26,181 nt of DNA from Tateyamaria sp. (GTDB lineage Bacteria; Pseudomonadota; Alphaproteobacteria; Rhodobacterales; Rhodobacteraceae). Positions 1 through 9,030 of the stretch are shown here, piece after piece (within the stretch, counting starts at the first letter, position 1; each line of letters opens with the position of its first letter). The stretch covers positions 1-26,181 of the forward strand of contig JABITU010000060.1 of the NCBI GenBank assembly GCA_018668195.1, in the 5' to 3' direction. The notes beneath the pieces were generated by a model, which was given only the letters and a program-made list of their open reading frames with translations, was not told the DNA's origin and ran no database searches. A program made the translations under genes and the position numbers.

Positions 1-62
1 AAGGCGCTTTTGTTGGTCGCTCTAATCTTTGCAAAGCGGACTTGTTTATCGAGTCAATGATC

Positions 63-80
63 TGCCTTGATCTAAGGCAA
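63..80. promoter_or_regulatory. Palindrome upstream of ybgC (possible FnrL-like half-site)
   Basis: TGCCTT (63-68) and AAGGCA (74-79) form a perfect inverted repeat with a 5-nt spacer. It overlaps TTGATCTAAGGCAA (67-80), whose left half matches the FNR/FnrL half-site TTGAT while the right half departs from ATCAA at two positions. It lies about 43 bp before the ybgC start. It could be an operator or a short hairpin. Nothing else could be assigned in 1-122; no coding frame there is convincing. Confidence 0.25.
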
Positions 81-122
81 GCGCGCTTTTAGGTTTCAGG
101 TTGTTTTACGAGGGTTTCAGCA

Positions 123-515
123 ATGGCTGCACACCGTTTTTCGATCACGGTCTTTTATGAAGACACCGACATGGCGGGCATTGTTTACTATGCAAATTAT
201 CTGCGCTTCATCGAACGCGCGCGGTCGACCATTGTCGAGGATATGGGTGTGGATCAAAACGCCATGCGCGCGCGCGATATCGTGTTTGCGGTGACACGGG
301 TCGAGGCTGACTATGTTGGCTCCGCTCGACTTGGTGACCGGCTGGAGGTTGTCACCACGCACCGCGCGGCCAGCCCGGTGCGCTGGACTTTTGACCAAGA
401 GGTGCGCCGGGGCGCCGAGTTGATCTTTCGCGCGCATGTGGTCGCGGTGTGCATGACAACGGCGGGTAAACCCAAACGATTGCCTGCGGAAATCCGCGCA
501 ATAGTTGAGAAATGA
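123..515 (+). CDS. ybgC: Acyl-CoA thioesterase YbgC of the Tol-Pal cluster
   Basis: This is a 130-residue hot-dog-fold thioesterase, the usual first gene of the tol-pal cluster. YbgC proteins hydrolyse acyl-CoA thioesters in the cytoplasm, and in other bacteria are linked to phospholipid metabolism; the true substrate here is unknown. The N-terminal segment at residues 11-34 carries the family signature (YEDTD, then VYYANYLRFIERAR), and Asp16 matches the catalytic aspartate of 4-hydroxybenzoyl-CoA thioesterase-like enzymes. Length is normal for the family. The ATG start is supported by GAGGG at 110-114, eight bases upstream. The gene is followed after 99 bp by tolQ on the same strand, as in most proteobacteria. 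Confidence 0.93.
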   Translation: MAAHRFSITVFYEDTDMAGIVYYANYLRFIERARSTIVEDMGVDQNAMRARDIVFAVTRVEADYVGSARLGDRLEVVTTHRAASPVRWTFDQEVRRGAELIFRAHVVAVCMTTAGKPKRLPAEIRAIVEK

Positions 516-548
516 ACCCGTTCTGACGCCGAAGTGATGGCTTTTCCT

Positions 549-589
549 TTTGTCGTCGGCTAGACTTTAACTCAATAAGGGTCGACAAA
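549..589. repeat. Inverted repeat in the ybgC-tolQ gap
   Basis: TTTGTCG (549-555) and CGACAAA (583-589) are perfect 7-bp arms 27 nt apart, in the 99-bp gap before tolQ. They could fold in the transcript or flank a promoter. No convincing -35/-10 pair was found between them, and the role is unknown. Confidence 0.25.
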
Positions 590-614
590 CGCGCCCAAAG
601 AAAAGAGCAGGCAG

Positions 615-1310
615 ATGGAAGCAGAAACCTTGGCTTTGGCACGGGAGATTGATTTCTCTATGTGGGGGCTTTTTGTACGTGCCACCCTGACCGTGAAATT
701 GGTGACGATCATATTGATCGTGGCATCATTCTGGTCATGGGGCATCATCTTTCAAAAGTTGATGATCTACCGAAGCGCGCGCGCGCAGGGCGCTCGCTTT
801 GATCAGGCATTTTGGTCAGGCGAGCCGCTGGATGAGCTGTTCGAACAGATCGGTCCCGACCCTAAGGGGGCCACTGCGACAGTGTTTGCGACAGGGATGA
901 TTGAATGGCAACGCTCGCATCGCGAGGATGGCGGGCTGATTGCGGGGGCCACAGCGCGGATTGACCGCAGTATGGATGTGGCTATCGCCAAGCAGGCAGA
1001 GGCGTTGCAAAGCGGGTTGACTGTTCTGGCAACAGTGGGGTCGGCGGCGCCTTTCATTGGGTTGTTTGGGACAGTGATTGGCATCATGAACGCCTTTATC
1101 GAGATTGCAGAGCAGCAAAACACCAACCTGGCGGTTGTCGCGCCGGGCATTGCCGAGGCCCTGATGGCGACGGGGTTGGGGCTGTTGGCGGCGATCCCGG
1201 CTGTGATCTTTTACAACAAGTTGAGTGCTGACAGCGACCAGATCGTATCGGGCTACGAGGCATTTGCCGATGAGTTTGCAACCATACTCAGCCGCCAGTT
1301 GGACAGCTGA
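615..1310 (+). CDS. tolQ: Tol-Pal system proton channel subunit TolQ
   Basis: TolQ is the inner-membrane subunit that, with TolR, uses the proton motive force to drive TolA and so constrict the outer membrane during division. The 231-residue product has the MotA/TolQ/ExbB layout: a first membrane helix near residues 27-48, a long cytoplasmic loop, then two helices at about 135-160 and 172-197. The last two include the conserved run GSAAPFIGLFGTVIGIM and the AEALMATGLGLLAAIPAV segment. A weak AGAGCAGG lies just before the ATG. The gene ends 3 bp before tolR, so the two are surely co-transcribed and probably translationally coupled. ExbB is a homologue, but the tolR-tolA-tolB-pal context settles the name. 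Confidence 0.96.
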   Translation: MEAETLALAREIDFSMWGLFVRATLTVKLVTIILIVASFWSWGIIFQKLMIYRSARAQGARFDQAFWSGEPLDELFEQIGPDPKGATATVFATGMIEWQRSHREDGGLIAGATARIDRSMDVAIAKQAEALQSGLTVLATVGSAAPFIGLFGTVIGIMNAFIEIAEQQNTNLAVVAPGIAEALMATGLGLLAAIPAVIFYNKLSADSDQIVSGYEAFADEFATILSRQLDS

Positions 1311-1313
1311 GCC

Positions 1314-1787
1314 ATGGGCGCGGGTGTGATCCGGTCTGATGACGGGGGCGGTCAACGGCGGCGCCGCAAGCGCAGCCGCAGCCGGCCAATGTCTGAAATC
1401 AACGTGACGCCCTTTGTCGACGTTATGCTTGTCTTGCTCATTATATTTATGGTGGCTGCTCCGCTTTTAACGGTTGGCGTGCCTGTCGAATTGCCCAAAA
1501 CCGCTGCCGGCGCGCTGTCCACCGGGCAGGACGAGCCATTGACCATTACGCTGACATCAGGTGGATCTGTGCAGATACAAACCACAGAAGTTGCGCGCGA
1601 TGTGCTGGTGCCACGGTTGCGCGCAATTGCAACCGAGCGGTCGAGCGACCAGGTGTTCCTGCGAGCGGATGGGGCGGTGCCTTATTCTGAGGTCATGCAA
1701 GTGATGGGCGCGCTCAACGCGGGCGGGTTTTCGAACATCGGACTGGTCACGGATATCGGTGGACCGACGATGGACGGCGACGGATAG
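1314..1787 (+). CDS. tolR: Tol-Pal system subunit TolR
   Basis: TolR is a single-pass inner-membrane protein of the TolQ-TolR motor with a periplasmic domain that binds peptidoglycan. The 157-residue product starts with an Arg/Lys-rich cytoplasmic segment (residues 15-24). This is followed by the ExbD/TolR signature SEINVTPFVDVMLVLLIIF, where Asp36 in the membrane helix is the proton-carrying residue. A periplasmic domain of about 100 residues follows, containing FLRADGAVPYSEVMQVM. It starts 3 bp after tolQ stops, with no strong ribosome site of its own, consistent with coupling. The second methionine at residue 26 would lose the basic tail, so the first ATG is preferred. Confidence 0.95.
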   Translation: MGAGVIRSDDGGGQRRRRKRSRSRPMSEINVTPFVDVMLVLLIIFMVAAPLLTVGVPVELPKTAAGALSTGQDEPLTITLTSGGSVQIQTTEVARDVLVPRLRAIATERSSDQVFLRADGAVPYSEVMQVMGALNAGGFSNIGLVTDIGGPTMDGDG

Positions 1788-1810
1788 CTGCGGGTGTGGG
1801 GCGTTGAAAG

Positions 1811-2899
1811 GTGAACACCGGGCTGATTATATCTGGCATTGGTCACGTGAGTTTGATTGGCTGGGTGCTTTTCGGTGGCGCGTTCCAGAGCGAGCCCTTA
1901 CCGTTCGAGGTGACTGAAGTGTCGATGATATCATCGGATGCGTTCGAAGCCCTGCTGACCACTGGTCCGCAACCCGATACCGTGACTGAGGTGGTTCTTC
2001 CTGCAGCACCTACCGTTGACTTGGACCCGGTCGCGACATCACAGCCCGATCAAACTATTGCCACAGACGCGCCACAGGTGTCTCCGGAACCCGTATCTGA
2101 GACCGTGCCAGCGGAATTGCCAAGCCCGGTGCCGCCGGTGCCCGAGGGCATCGATACTGCTCCGGTAGCTTTACAGCCGCAGGACTTTGCGATGTTGGTG
2201 CCTGACGTGGGCGCCAGGCCGATCCCGCGCCCCTCGGAACGGGTGGCGCCGCTGGCCGTGGCCCCACCGCCGCCCGAAGCGCTACCTGATCCGGTGGAAC
2301 GTGATCAAGTGACCCAACAGGACGAGGCCGAGACCCCGGCGCAAGAACAAGAGGCCACGGCCCCCCAAGAGGCTGCTACCGAAATCGTGACCGAGGCCGA
2401 AGAACCCTCGGGCGCGCTGCGCAGCTCGTTGCGTCCACCATCGCGCAGACCGGCGCCTCCAACACGAACAGTTGGAACGCCAGATACTCCAGCCGCTGCC
2501 GCCACTCAGACCGTCGTAAACGATGCGCTGCGCGAGGCCTTGGGTGGCACTGAACCCGACGTGCCCCTTGGCCCACCGCTGTCGGCAGGCGAAAAGGACG
2601 CATTGCGGTTTGCGGTTTCAGTCTGCTGGAACGTCGGATCGCTATCGTCCGAAGCTTTGCTCACCACCGTCACAGTTGGATTTGACATGAGCCGAAAAGG
2701 CCGCCCGGTTGTTTCGACCATGCGGATGATATCCAGCTCTGGTGGATCTGCGGCAGGGGCCAAGCAAGCCTATGAAACCGCACGTCGGGCGATCACTCGC
2801 TGCACCGGCCAAAATGGATATCAATTGCCCATTGAAAAATATGATCAGTGGAAACAAATCGAGATAACGTTCAATCCCGAAAGGATGCGTATCAAATGA
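1811..2899 (+). CDS. tolA: Tol-Pal energy-transducing protein TolA
   Basis: TolA is anchored in the inner membrane and reaches across the periplasm to TolB/Pal. The 362-residue product has an N-terminal membrane helix (about residues 4-24) with the TolQR-contact motif [14 protein letters not shown] long Pro/Glu/Ala/Thr-rich stalk (about 40-235) follows, then a compact C-terminal domain (about 250-360) ending in [16 protein letters not shown], typical of alphaproteobacterial TolA. The start is GTG: an in-frame TGA at 1805-1807 rules out anything further upstream, and GGGG at 1798-1801 is the likely ribosome site. The stop overlaps the tolB start (ATGA at 2896-2899). Sequence in the stalk is low complexity, so homology searches will mainly hit the two ends. 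Confidence 0.92.
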   Translation: MNTGLIISGIGHVSLIGWVLFGGAFQSEPLPFEVTEVSMISSDAFEALLTTGPQPDTVTEVVLPAAPTVDLDPVATSQPDQTIATDAPQVSPEPVSETVPAELPSPVPPVPEGIDTAPVALQPQDFAMLVPDVGARPIPRPSERVAPLAVAPPPPEALPDPVERDQVTQQDEAETPAQEQEATAPQEAATEIVTEAEEPSGALRSSLRPPSRRPAPPTRTVGTPDTPAAAATQTVVNDALREALGGTEPDVPLGPPLSAGEKDALRFAVSVCWNVGSLSSEALLTTVTVGFDMSRKGRPVVSTMRMISSSGGSAAGAKQAYETARRAITRCTGQNGYQLPIEKYDQWKQIEITFNPERMRIK

Positions 2900-4212
2900 T
2901 GGTTCGAGTGCTTTTTGTGATTCTGGTTTGGCTGGGCGTGGCACCCGCTGTGGCCCAGACCGGCCCCCTGCGAATCGAGATCACCGAAGGGGTGATCGAA
3001 CCCTTGCCCGTTGCAATCCCAGATCTGGTCGCCGAAACGGCGCGAAGTGTGCAGATGGGGCAGCAGATCGCGCGGGTTATCGCTGCGGACCTGACGGGTA
3101 CGGGACTATTTCGCGAAGTACCGTCCTCTGCCTTTATCAGTCAGATCAACGATTTTAGTGCCGCAGTCCAATATGCTGATTGGAAGGCCATCAACGCACA
3201 GGCGCTGGTCACGGGTGCTGTCAGGGTGCAAGGCGGGCAGGTCCGGGTGCAATTTCGGGTGTATGATGTGTTTTCCGGTGCGGAACTGGGCGATGGATTG
3301 CAATTCGTCGGCGCGTCAGATGGCTGGCGGCGTATTGCCCACAAGGTCGCAGACGCAGTCTATAGCAGAATCACCGGAGAGGGTGGTTATTTTGACAGCC
3401 GCGTAGTCTTTGTTTCCGAAAGTGGGCCCAAGTCCGAACGCCGCAAACGTCTTGCGGTGATGGATTACGATGGTGCTAATGTGCAGTATCTGACCGACTC
3501 GGACGCGATTGTTCTGGCACCGCGCTTCTCGGCCAATGGTGACCGGGTGCTTTATACCAGTTACGAGACCGGTTTTCCGCGCATCTACGTGCTGGATGTT
3601 GGATCGGTTCAACGCAAGGTTCTAGAAAGCCAGCAGGGCACCATGAGTTTTGCGCCCCGTTTTGCGCCGGATGGGCGGACAGTTGTTTACTCACTGAGCC
3701 AAGGCAGCAACACAGATATCTATTCGATGAACATCGCCAGCGGTGCCACATCCCGCCTGACCCGTGCACCGTCGATTGAAACCGCACCCAGCTTTAGCCC
3801 AGACGGGGCCCGGATTGTTTACGAAAGCGACCGGTCGGGAACTCAGCAGCTTTACGTGATGCCGGCCAACGGTGGCGAAGCGCGCCGAATTTCTTTTGGA
3901 GATGGGCGATACGGCACACCAGTCTGGTCCCCGCGGGGTGATCTGATTGCCTTTACCAAGCAGTCCAAGGGCCGGTTCCATATCGGAGTGATGCGCAATG
4001 ATGGTAGTGAAGAGAGGTTGTTGACGGCGTCTTTTCTGGACGAGGGGCCAAGCTGGTCACCCAATGGCCGTGTCATTATGTTCACCCGCGAGACCCAAGG
4101 TGTGGCCGGGCGGTCAACTCTTTATTCGGTGGATATCACGGGCCGGAATTTACGCCCAGTGCGCACACCCGAAGGCGGATCGGATCCATCCTGGGGGCCA
4201 TTGCAGCCATAG
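2896..4212 (+). CDS. tolB: Tol-Pal periplasmic beta-propeller protein TolB
   Basis: TolB is a soluble periplasmic protein that binds Pal and is handed over by TolA. The 438-residue product has a signal peptide (cleavage probably after AVA at about residue 20), an N-terminal TolB domain (about 22-150), and a C-terminal six-bladed propeller. The blades show repeats such as [16 protein letters not shown] and [15 protein letters not shown]. An open frame extends to 2848, but the ATG at 2896 is chosen because it gives a clean signal peptide, has GAAAGGA at 2879-2885, and forms the classic ATGA overlap with tolA. An ATG at 2899 is an equally possible start one codon later. Confidence 0.95.
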   Translation: MMVRVLFVILVWLGVAPAVAQTGPLRIEITEGVIEPLPVAIPDLVAETARSVQMGQQIARVIAADLTGTGLFREVPSSAFISQINDFSAAVQYADWKAINAQALVTGAVRVQGGQVRVQFRVYDVFSGAELGDGLQFVGASDGWRRIAHKVADAVYSRITGEGGYFDSRVVFVSESGPKSERRKRLAVMDYDGANVQYLTDSDAIVLAPRFSANGDRVLYTSYETGFPRIYVLDVGSVQRKVLESQQGTMSFAPRFAPDGRTVVYSLSQGSNTDIYSMNIASGATSRLTRAPSIETAPSFSPDGARIVYESDRSGTQQLYVMPANGGEARRISFGDGRYGTPVWSPRGDLIAFTKQSKGRFHIGVMRNDGSEERLLTASFLDEGPSWSPNGRVIMFTRETQGVAGRSTLYSVDITGRNLRPVRTPEGGSDPSWGPLQP

Positions 4213-4291
4213 GTTCCGTTTCCAAATCCTGCGATTCATGGTAATAGCATTGTAAAATAAGATTTTTTGAGACAGAAAAAGAGGCAAGCCA

Positions 4292-4813
4292 ATGAAACTT
4301 AAGACATCCATCGTGATGCTATCCGCCGTCCTGAGCCTGGTTGCCTGCACCGATCCCAACCGTTTTGATAACCTTGACGGTGCAGGGTCTGGTCTTTTTG
4401 GCAGAGGTGCGGATGGATCGGGGCTTGGCAGCGCGTCTGATCCGGCATCGGCTGCGTATTTCCAGCAGGCCGTCGGTGACCGGGTGTTGTTTTTGGTCGA
4501 TCAGTCCAGCCTGACGGTTGCGGCGCGCGCAACACTGGATTGGCAGGCGGAATGGTTGCTCACCAATACCGATTACACCGCTGTCATCGAGGGCCACGCC
4601 GACGAGCAAGGCACACGCGAATACAATTTGGCGCTGGGCGCCCGCCGGGCTGACGCGGCCCGTGCCTATCTTGTGAGCAAAGGCGTGCCTTCGGGACGTT
4701 TACAGGTGCTCAGCTACGGCAAAGAACGCCCAACCGAAGTTTGCAGCCAAGAAACCTGTTATGCTAAAAACCGTCGCGCGGTTACAGTGTTGACCGCTGG
4801 TTTGTCGGGGTAG
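4292..4813 (+). CDS. pal: Peptidoglycan-associated outer-membrane lipoprotein Pal
   Basis: Pal is a lipoprotein of the outer membrane that grips peptidoglycan and completes the Tol-Pal bridge. The 173-residue product has a lipoprotein signal peptide with lipobox LVAC (lipidated Cys19), a short linker rich in Gly/Ser, and an OmpA-like domain (about 65-170). The diaminopimelate-binding signature GHADEQGTREYNLALGARRA lies in that domain. GAGG at 4281-4284 is seven bases before the ATG. It is 79 bp downstream of tolB, the largest gap between tolQ and cpoB. That gap has an AT-rich stretch (4240-4270) that could hold an extra promoter, as is often seen for pal, but no clear -35/-10 was identified. 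Confidence 0.95.
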   Translation: MKLKTSIVMLSAVLSLVACTDPNRFDNLDGAGSGLFGRGADGSGLGSASDPASAAYFQQAVGDRVLFLVDQSSLTVAARATLDWQAEWLLTNTDYTAVIEGHADEQGTREYNLALGARRADAARAYLVSKGVPSGRLQVLSYGKERPTEVCSQETCYAKNRRAVTVLTAGLSG

Positions 4814-4819
4814 AGTGCG

Positions 4820-5647
4820 ATGTCGTTGATGCGGGCATATTTGCTTGCCGCAGCTGTGCTTGTTGCGGGTCTGATCGGCTCGCAGGATGTCTCTGCGCAA
4901 GACCAGACGCTGGCAGATATCCGACAGGAATTGACGGTGTTGAATGTCGAGGTGCAGAAACTGCGCCGCGAGTTGTCAACAACTAACGGTATGTCCATCC
5001 CGGTGACTGGCATGGACACATTAGATCGGCTTGATGCGATCGAGCGCGAATTGCAGCGGTTGACTGGCAAGACCGAAGAGATGGAGTTTCGCATTGATGC
5101 CATCGTCAAGGACGGTACAAATCGCATCGGTGATATTGAATTTCGTTTGGTTGAGCTTGAGGGTGGCGACGTCACGCAGTTGGGTATTACGTCCACCCTA
5201 GGGGGCGGTTCAGTGCCAGAGACCCCTACCACAGCGTCCGCTTCGCAGTCGGACATTCAACTGGCAGAACAAGAGCGCGCCGATTTTGAGCGGGCGCAGG
5301 CTTCTCTTGCTTCCGGTGATTTCCGCTCCGCAGCAGACCAGTTTGCGGCCTTCAATGTAACCTACCCAGACGGGCCCCTTGCGGTAAAGGTTGAATTGCG
5401 CCGGGGCAAGGCCCTTGAGGGTTTGGGTGATGTGCGCGAGGGCGCGCGTGCCTATCTGGCCGCATTCATACTCGACGAGCAAAGCCCGCAAGCACCAGAG
5501 GCACTATTTCGGTTGGGTGCTGCGCTTGGTCGCTTGGGTAAGACCGACGAGGCCTGTGTGACGCTGTCAGAAGTTGGCACGCGTTATCCCGATGCGTCCT
5601 TTGTGCAGGACGCGCAATCGGCCCGACAAGATTTTGGCTGTTTCTAA
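4820..5647 (+). CDS. cpoB: Cell division coordinator CpoB (YbgF), periplasmic TPR protein
   Basis: CpoB is a periplasmic protein that connects Tol-Pal with peptidoglycan synthesis at the division site. The 275-residue product has a signal peptide ending near DVSA (residues 24-27). A coiled-coil trimerisation segment follows (about 30-110, with LRRELS and LDAIERELQRLTGKTEEMEFRI kept apart by a Gly/Pro break). The C-terminal tetratricopeptide repeats span about 150-270 (DFERAQASLASGDFRSAADQF and the next units). It starts 6 bp after pal stops. A second ATG at 4829 would also give a good signal peptide, so the exact start is uncertain by three codons. Confidence 0.92.
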   Translation: MSLMRAYLLAAAVLVAGLIGSQDVSAQDQTLADIRQELTVLNVEVQKLRRELSTTNGMSIPVTGMDTLDRLDAIERELQRLTGKTEEMEFRIDAIVKDGTNRIGDIEFRLVELEGGDVTQLGITSTLGGGSVPETPTTASASQSDIQLAEQERADFERAQASLASGDFRSAADQFAAFNVTYPDGPLAVKVELRRGKALEGLGDVREGARAYLAAFILDEQSPQAPEALFRLGAALGRLGKTDEACVTLSEVGTRYPDASFVQDAQSARQDFGCF

Positions 5648-5650
5648 CTT

Positions 5651-6898
5651 ATGACCGCGTATTTGCGCGAACGTGTGGACGCCGTTTTTGGCCTTGCGCG
5701 CCCCATGCGGTTGGGGGTGGCCGTATCGGGTGGCGGCGATTCTGTTGCATTGTTGTCGGTGCTTGTGGGCTATGCCCGTGATCACGGGATCGCCTTGCAT
5801 GTGGTTTGCGTTGATCATGGGGTGCGGCCAGAGGCCAAGCAGGAGATTTCCTTTGTTGCGGACCTGTGCCGTCGATGGGATTTGCAGCATCATGTGGAAT
5901 ATTGGACAGGCTGGAATGGCGAGGGTAATTTTTCGGCAAAGGCACGCGATGCACGCTATGCGCTGATGGCCGATTGGGCCTTTGCCAATGACATTACCCA
6001 TATTGCGTTGGGGCATACGGCAGACGATCAGGCCGAAACCTTTCTGATGCGGCTAGCGCGCGGCGCTGGCGTGGACGGATTAAGTGGCATGGCCTCGAGC
6101 CGAAGCAGCCGGGGGATTACGTGGGTTCGCCCCTTTCTTACCGTGGAACGCGCTGCCTTGCGAACGTTTCTGCGCGCATCAGGTTTGGATTGGTGCGAGG
6201 ATCCCAGCAACGAAAATCGCGATTATGAGCGCATCAAGGCGCGTGATGCGCTTACTGTGTTGGGCACGTTGGGCATCACAGTGGATGGATTGCTAAATGT
6301 CGCCCACAATATGACTGAGGCCCGCGAGGCGTTGGATTGGCAGACCTTTCAGGCGGCGCGCGACCTGGCCACCGTGCGGCATGGTGTCATCGTTATGGAC
6401 AAGGGCCGCTTTGACACACATCCCAAAGAAATCCGTCGTCGCCTGCTGGTGCATACAGTGCGTTGGATTTCAGGCAACGGCTATCCGCCGCGTGGTGGAA
6501 CAGTGACCCGCACTCTTGAGGCGATTGCAAATGGGCGAACGGTTACGCTGGATGGATGTCAGATCATGTCTGATGGTAGCCAAATTTGGGTGTTTCGTGA
6601 ATATGATGCGGTGCGTAGTCTAACCAGTGAGATTGGTGAGACGTGGGATGTTCGTTGGTTAGTTGACTGTGCCGACGACGATCCCGACCTGCAAGTCCGC
6701 GCTCTGGGTTTCGACGCACTCACAAGCATTGATGGCTGGCGCGGCGTGGGGCTGCCCCGCGCCGCCTTGGCTTCATCTCCTGCAGTTTGGTGCAATGGCC
6801 AGTTGGTTGCCGCCCCAGTGGCAAATCCCGACAAGGAATGGACCGCATATCTAAAAGATGGCGACGATGCGTACTTCTCAGCGCTATTATCGCATTGA
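5651..6898 (+). CDS. tilS: tRNA(Ile)-lysidine synthetase TilS
   Basis: TilS converts C34 of the CAU-anticodon isoleucine tRNA to lysidine using ATP and lysine, an essential step for reading AUA codons. The 415-residue product has the N-terminal PP-loop ATPase motif SGGGDS at residues 26-31. It also has the family segments VDHGVRPEA and GHTADDQAETFLMRLARGAGVDGLSGM, and a divergent C-terminal half. It starts 3 bp after the cpoB stop with no clear ribosome site, suggesting translational coupling. Placement after cpoB and before ftsH is a frequent order in alphaproteobacteria. Confidence 0.94.
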   Translation: MTAYLRERVDAVFGLARPMRLGVAVSGGGDSVALLSVLVGYARDHGIALHVVCVDHGVRPEAKQEISFVADLCRRWDLQHHVEYWTGWNGEGNFSAKARDARYALMADWAFANDITHIALGHTADDQAETFLMRLARGAGVDGLSGMASSRSSRGITWVRPFLTVERAALRTFLRASGLDWCEDPSNENRDYERIKARDALTVLGTLGITVDGLLNVAHNMTEAREALDWQTFQAARDLATVRHGVIVMDKGRFDTHPKEIRRRLLVHTVRWISGNGYPPRGGTVTRTLEAIANGRTVTLDGCQIMSDGSQIWVFREYDAVRSLTSEIGETWDVRWLVDCADDDPDLQVRALGFDALTSIDGWRGVGLPRAALASSPAVWCNGQLVAAPVANPDKEWTAYLKDGDDAYFSALLSH

Positions 6899-6922
6899 AC
6901 TAAGTTTCTAGACCACTATCTT
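6895..6922 (+). promoter_or_regulatory. Candidate ftsH promoter, possibly heat-shock type
   Basis: TTGAAC (6895-6900) and TATCTT (6917-6922) are separated by 16 bp, overlapping the tilS stop. The second element extended leftward, ACTATCT, matches the alphaproteobacterial RpoH -10 pattern CYTATNT at six of seven positions. The -35 core TTG is present but the preceding C of CTTG is A. The pair sits about 55 bp before the ftsH start. This is a match by eye, not a scored prediction. Confidence 0.35.
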
Positions 6923-6976
6923 ACAGATAACAGCGCGGGCATCGAACCGGGCGGTGAACTTATCGGGAGACATTCC

Positions 6977-8896
6977 TTGGGAAATGTACGAAATATCGCC
7001 TTTTGGGTCGTTCTGTTCTTGCTGGTCCTGGCGCTGTTCAATCTTTTTGGCGGCGCGGGCAATACGCTTCAAAGCCGCGAAATCAGTTATTCTGAGTTTG
7101 TTGATGCCGTCGAGGACGGGTCTGTCAGCAATGTCACGCTGGATGGTGAACAGGTCAGGTTCCGTCGCGGTGCGGAAGATTACGTGACTATCAAGCCTGA
7201 AGATGCCGAAGTGACAGACCTTCTGATTGCGAACGACATCCCCTTGCGCGCCGAACAGCAGCAGCAATCGGGATTCCAGACATTCCTAGTATCGCTTTTA
7301 CCATTCCTTTTGCTGATCGGTGTTTGGATTTATTTCATGAACCGCATGCAGGGGGGCGGTAAAGGTGGCGCCATGGGCTTTGGAAAGTCCAAGGCCAAGA
7401 TGCTGACCGAAAAGCATGGTCGCGTGACATTCGACGATGTTGCGGGCATCGACGAAGCAAAGGAAGAACTAGAAGAAATCGTTGAATTCCTGCGCAATCC
7501 GCAGAAATTCAGCCGTTTGGGCGGAAAAATTCCTAAAGGCGCTCTGCTGGTTGGTCCTCCGGGCACCGGCAAAACGTTGCTTGCACGTGCGATTGCGGGC
7601 GAGGCGGGCGTACCTTTCTTTACCATTTCAGGCTCTGATTTCGTCGAGATGTTTGTGGGTGTCGGCGCAAGCCGGGTGCGCGACATGTTTGAGCAAGCAA
7701 AGAAAAATGCGCCGTGTATCGTCTTCATTGACGAGATTGACGCTGTGGGTCGGCACCGTGGTGCAGGTTATGGCGGCGGCAACGACGAACGCGAGCAGAC
7801 GCTGAACCAGTTGCTGGTTGAGATGGATGGTTTCGAGGCAAATGAGGGTGTGATCATCATCGCGGCGACCAACCGCAAGGATGTGTTGGACCCCGCGTTG
7901 CTGCGACCCGGTCGGTTTGACCGTCAGGTCACCGTGGGCAACCCAGATATCAAGGGGCGCGAGAAAATCCTAGGTGTGCATGCGCGCAAAACGCCACTTG
8001 GCCCGGATGTTGATCTGCGAATCATTGCACGCGGCACGCCTGGTTTCTCGGGTGCTGATCTGGCCAACCTTGTGAACGAAGCTGCGTTAATGGCAGCACG
8101 AGTCGGGCGCCGTTTTGTCACGATGATCGATTTCGAGTCGGCCAAGGACAAGGTCATGATGGGCCCAGAGCGCCGCAGCATGGTAATGACGCCCGAACAA
8201 AAGGAAATGACCGCCTACCACGAGGCTGGGCACGCATTGGTTGGGCACAAGCTTCCGAAATGCGATCCCGTTTATAAGGCGACAATTATTCCGCGCGGCG
8301 GAGCGCTGGGCATGGTGATGAGCCTGCCTGAGATGGACCGTTTGAACATGTTCAAGGATGAATGCCATCAGCGTCTGGCCATGACCATGGCCGGCAAGGC
8401 GGCTGAAATTCATAAGTATGGCGCAGACTCAGTATCCAACGGTCCGGCGGGCGACATTCAGCAGGCCAGCGCGCTGGCACGTGCTATGGTCCTGCAGTGG
8501 GGCATGTCGGACAAAGTGGGCAACATCGACTATTCCGAGGCGGCTCAGGGCTATACTGGAAACACCGGCGGTTTCTCTGTTTCTGCCAATACAAAGGAAC
8601 TGGTCGAGCAGGAGGTGCAGCAGTTCATTCAGGATGGCTATGAATGGGCTTTGAAGATCATTCACGAAGATAATGACGAATTCGAACGTCTTGCGCAGGG
8701 CTTGCTAGAATATGAAACTCTGACCGGCGAAGAAATTGACCGCGTCATGCGTGGCGAGCCACCGCAAGCGCCGGATGATGAAGGTGGTGGGGCTGCTGTC
8801 GAAGACAAAAAAGCGAGCCTAACATCGATTCCGAAAGCCAAAAAAAAGCCTGACCCGTCTGCTGATGGCGGAATGGAGCCGGAACCCTCGGCATAA
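6977..8896 (+). CDS. ftsH: ATP-dependent zinc metalloprotease FtsH
   Basis: FtsH is a membrane-bound hexameric AAA+ protease that removes misfolded membrane proteins and some regulators. The 639-residue product has two membrane helices (about residues 8-24 and 102-122) with a periplasmic domain between them. The AAA module has Walker A GPPGTGKT at 193-200 and Walker B in FIDEIDAVG. The protease domain has the zinc motif HEAGH at 415-419. The start is a TTG at 6977: it has CGGGAGA six bases upstream, gives the MGN-type N-terminus usual in Rhodobacteraceae, and there is no suitable in-frame ATG before the first membrane helix. A Lys/Pro/Asp-rich tail follows residue 600. A strong terminator lies 6 bp after the stop. 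Confidence 0.96.
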   Translation: MGNVRNIAFWVVLFLLVLALFNLFGGAGNTLQSREISYSEFVDAVEDGSVSNVTLDGEQVRFRRGAEDYVTIKPEDAEVTDLLIANDIPLRAEQQQQSGFQTFLVSLLPFLLLIGVWIYFMNRMQGGGKGGAMGFGKSKAKMLTEKHGRVTFDDVAGIDEAKEELEEIVEFLRNPQKFSRLGGKIPKGALLVGPPGTGKTLLARAIAGEAGVPFFTISGSDFVEMFVGVGASRVRDMFEQAKKNAPCIVFIDEIDAVGRHRGAGYGGGNDEREQTLNQLLVEMDGFEANEGVIIIAATNRKDVLDPALLRPGRFDRQVTVGNPDIKGREKILGVHARKTPLGPDVDLRIIARGTPGFSGADLANLVNEAALMAARVGRRFVTMIDFESAKDKVMMGPERRSMVMTPEQKEMTAYHEAGHALVGHKLPKCDPVYKATIIPRGGALGMVMSLPEMDRLNMFKDECHQRLAMTMAGKAAEIHKYGADSVSNGPAGDIQQASALARAMVLQWGMSDKVGNIDYSEAAQGYTGNTGGFSVSANTKELVEQEVQQFIQDGYEWALKIIHEDNDEFERLAQGLLEYETLTGEEIDRVMRGEPPQAPDDEGGGAAVEDKKASLTSIPKAKKKPDPSADGGMEPEPSA

Positions 8897-8902
8897 GCTA
8901 GC

Positions 8903-8935
8903 AAAGGCCCTCCTTTTTGGAGGGCCTTTTTGTTT
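8903..8935 (+). terminator. Rho-independent terminator after ftsH
   Basis: An 11-bp perfect stem, AAAGGCCCTCC (8903-8913) with GGAGGGCCTTT (8919-8929), has a TTTTT loop and runs straight into a T-rich tail. It closes the ybgC-to-ftsH transcription unit. Because the stem starts with AAA and ends with TTT it may also work in the other direction, but no minus-strand gene ends here. Confidence 0.93.
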
Positions 8936-9030
8936 TGGGGAGCCCTGGGCGATCCATCGCAGATGATGAAAACCTTGTGGTAAATGATGATAGTGCGGCG
9001 TGTTCAGCCTTGGATTGACAGGAGATCACT

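Noticed and set aside
2848..2895. Upstream extension of tolB inside tolA
   Set aside because: It would put 16 charged residues before the signal peptide; ATG 2896 has a ribosome site and an ATGA overlap.
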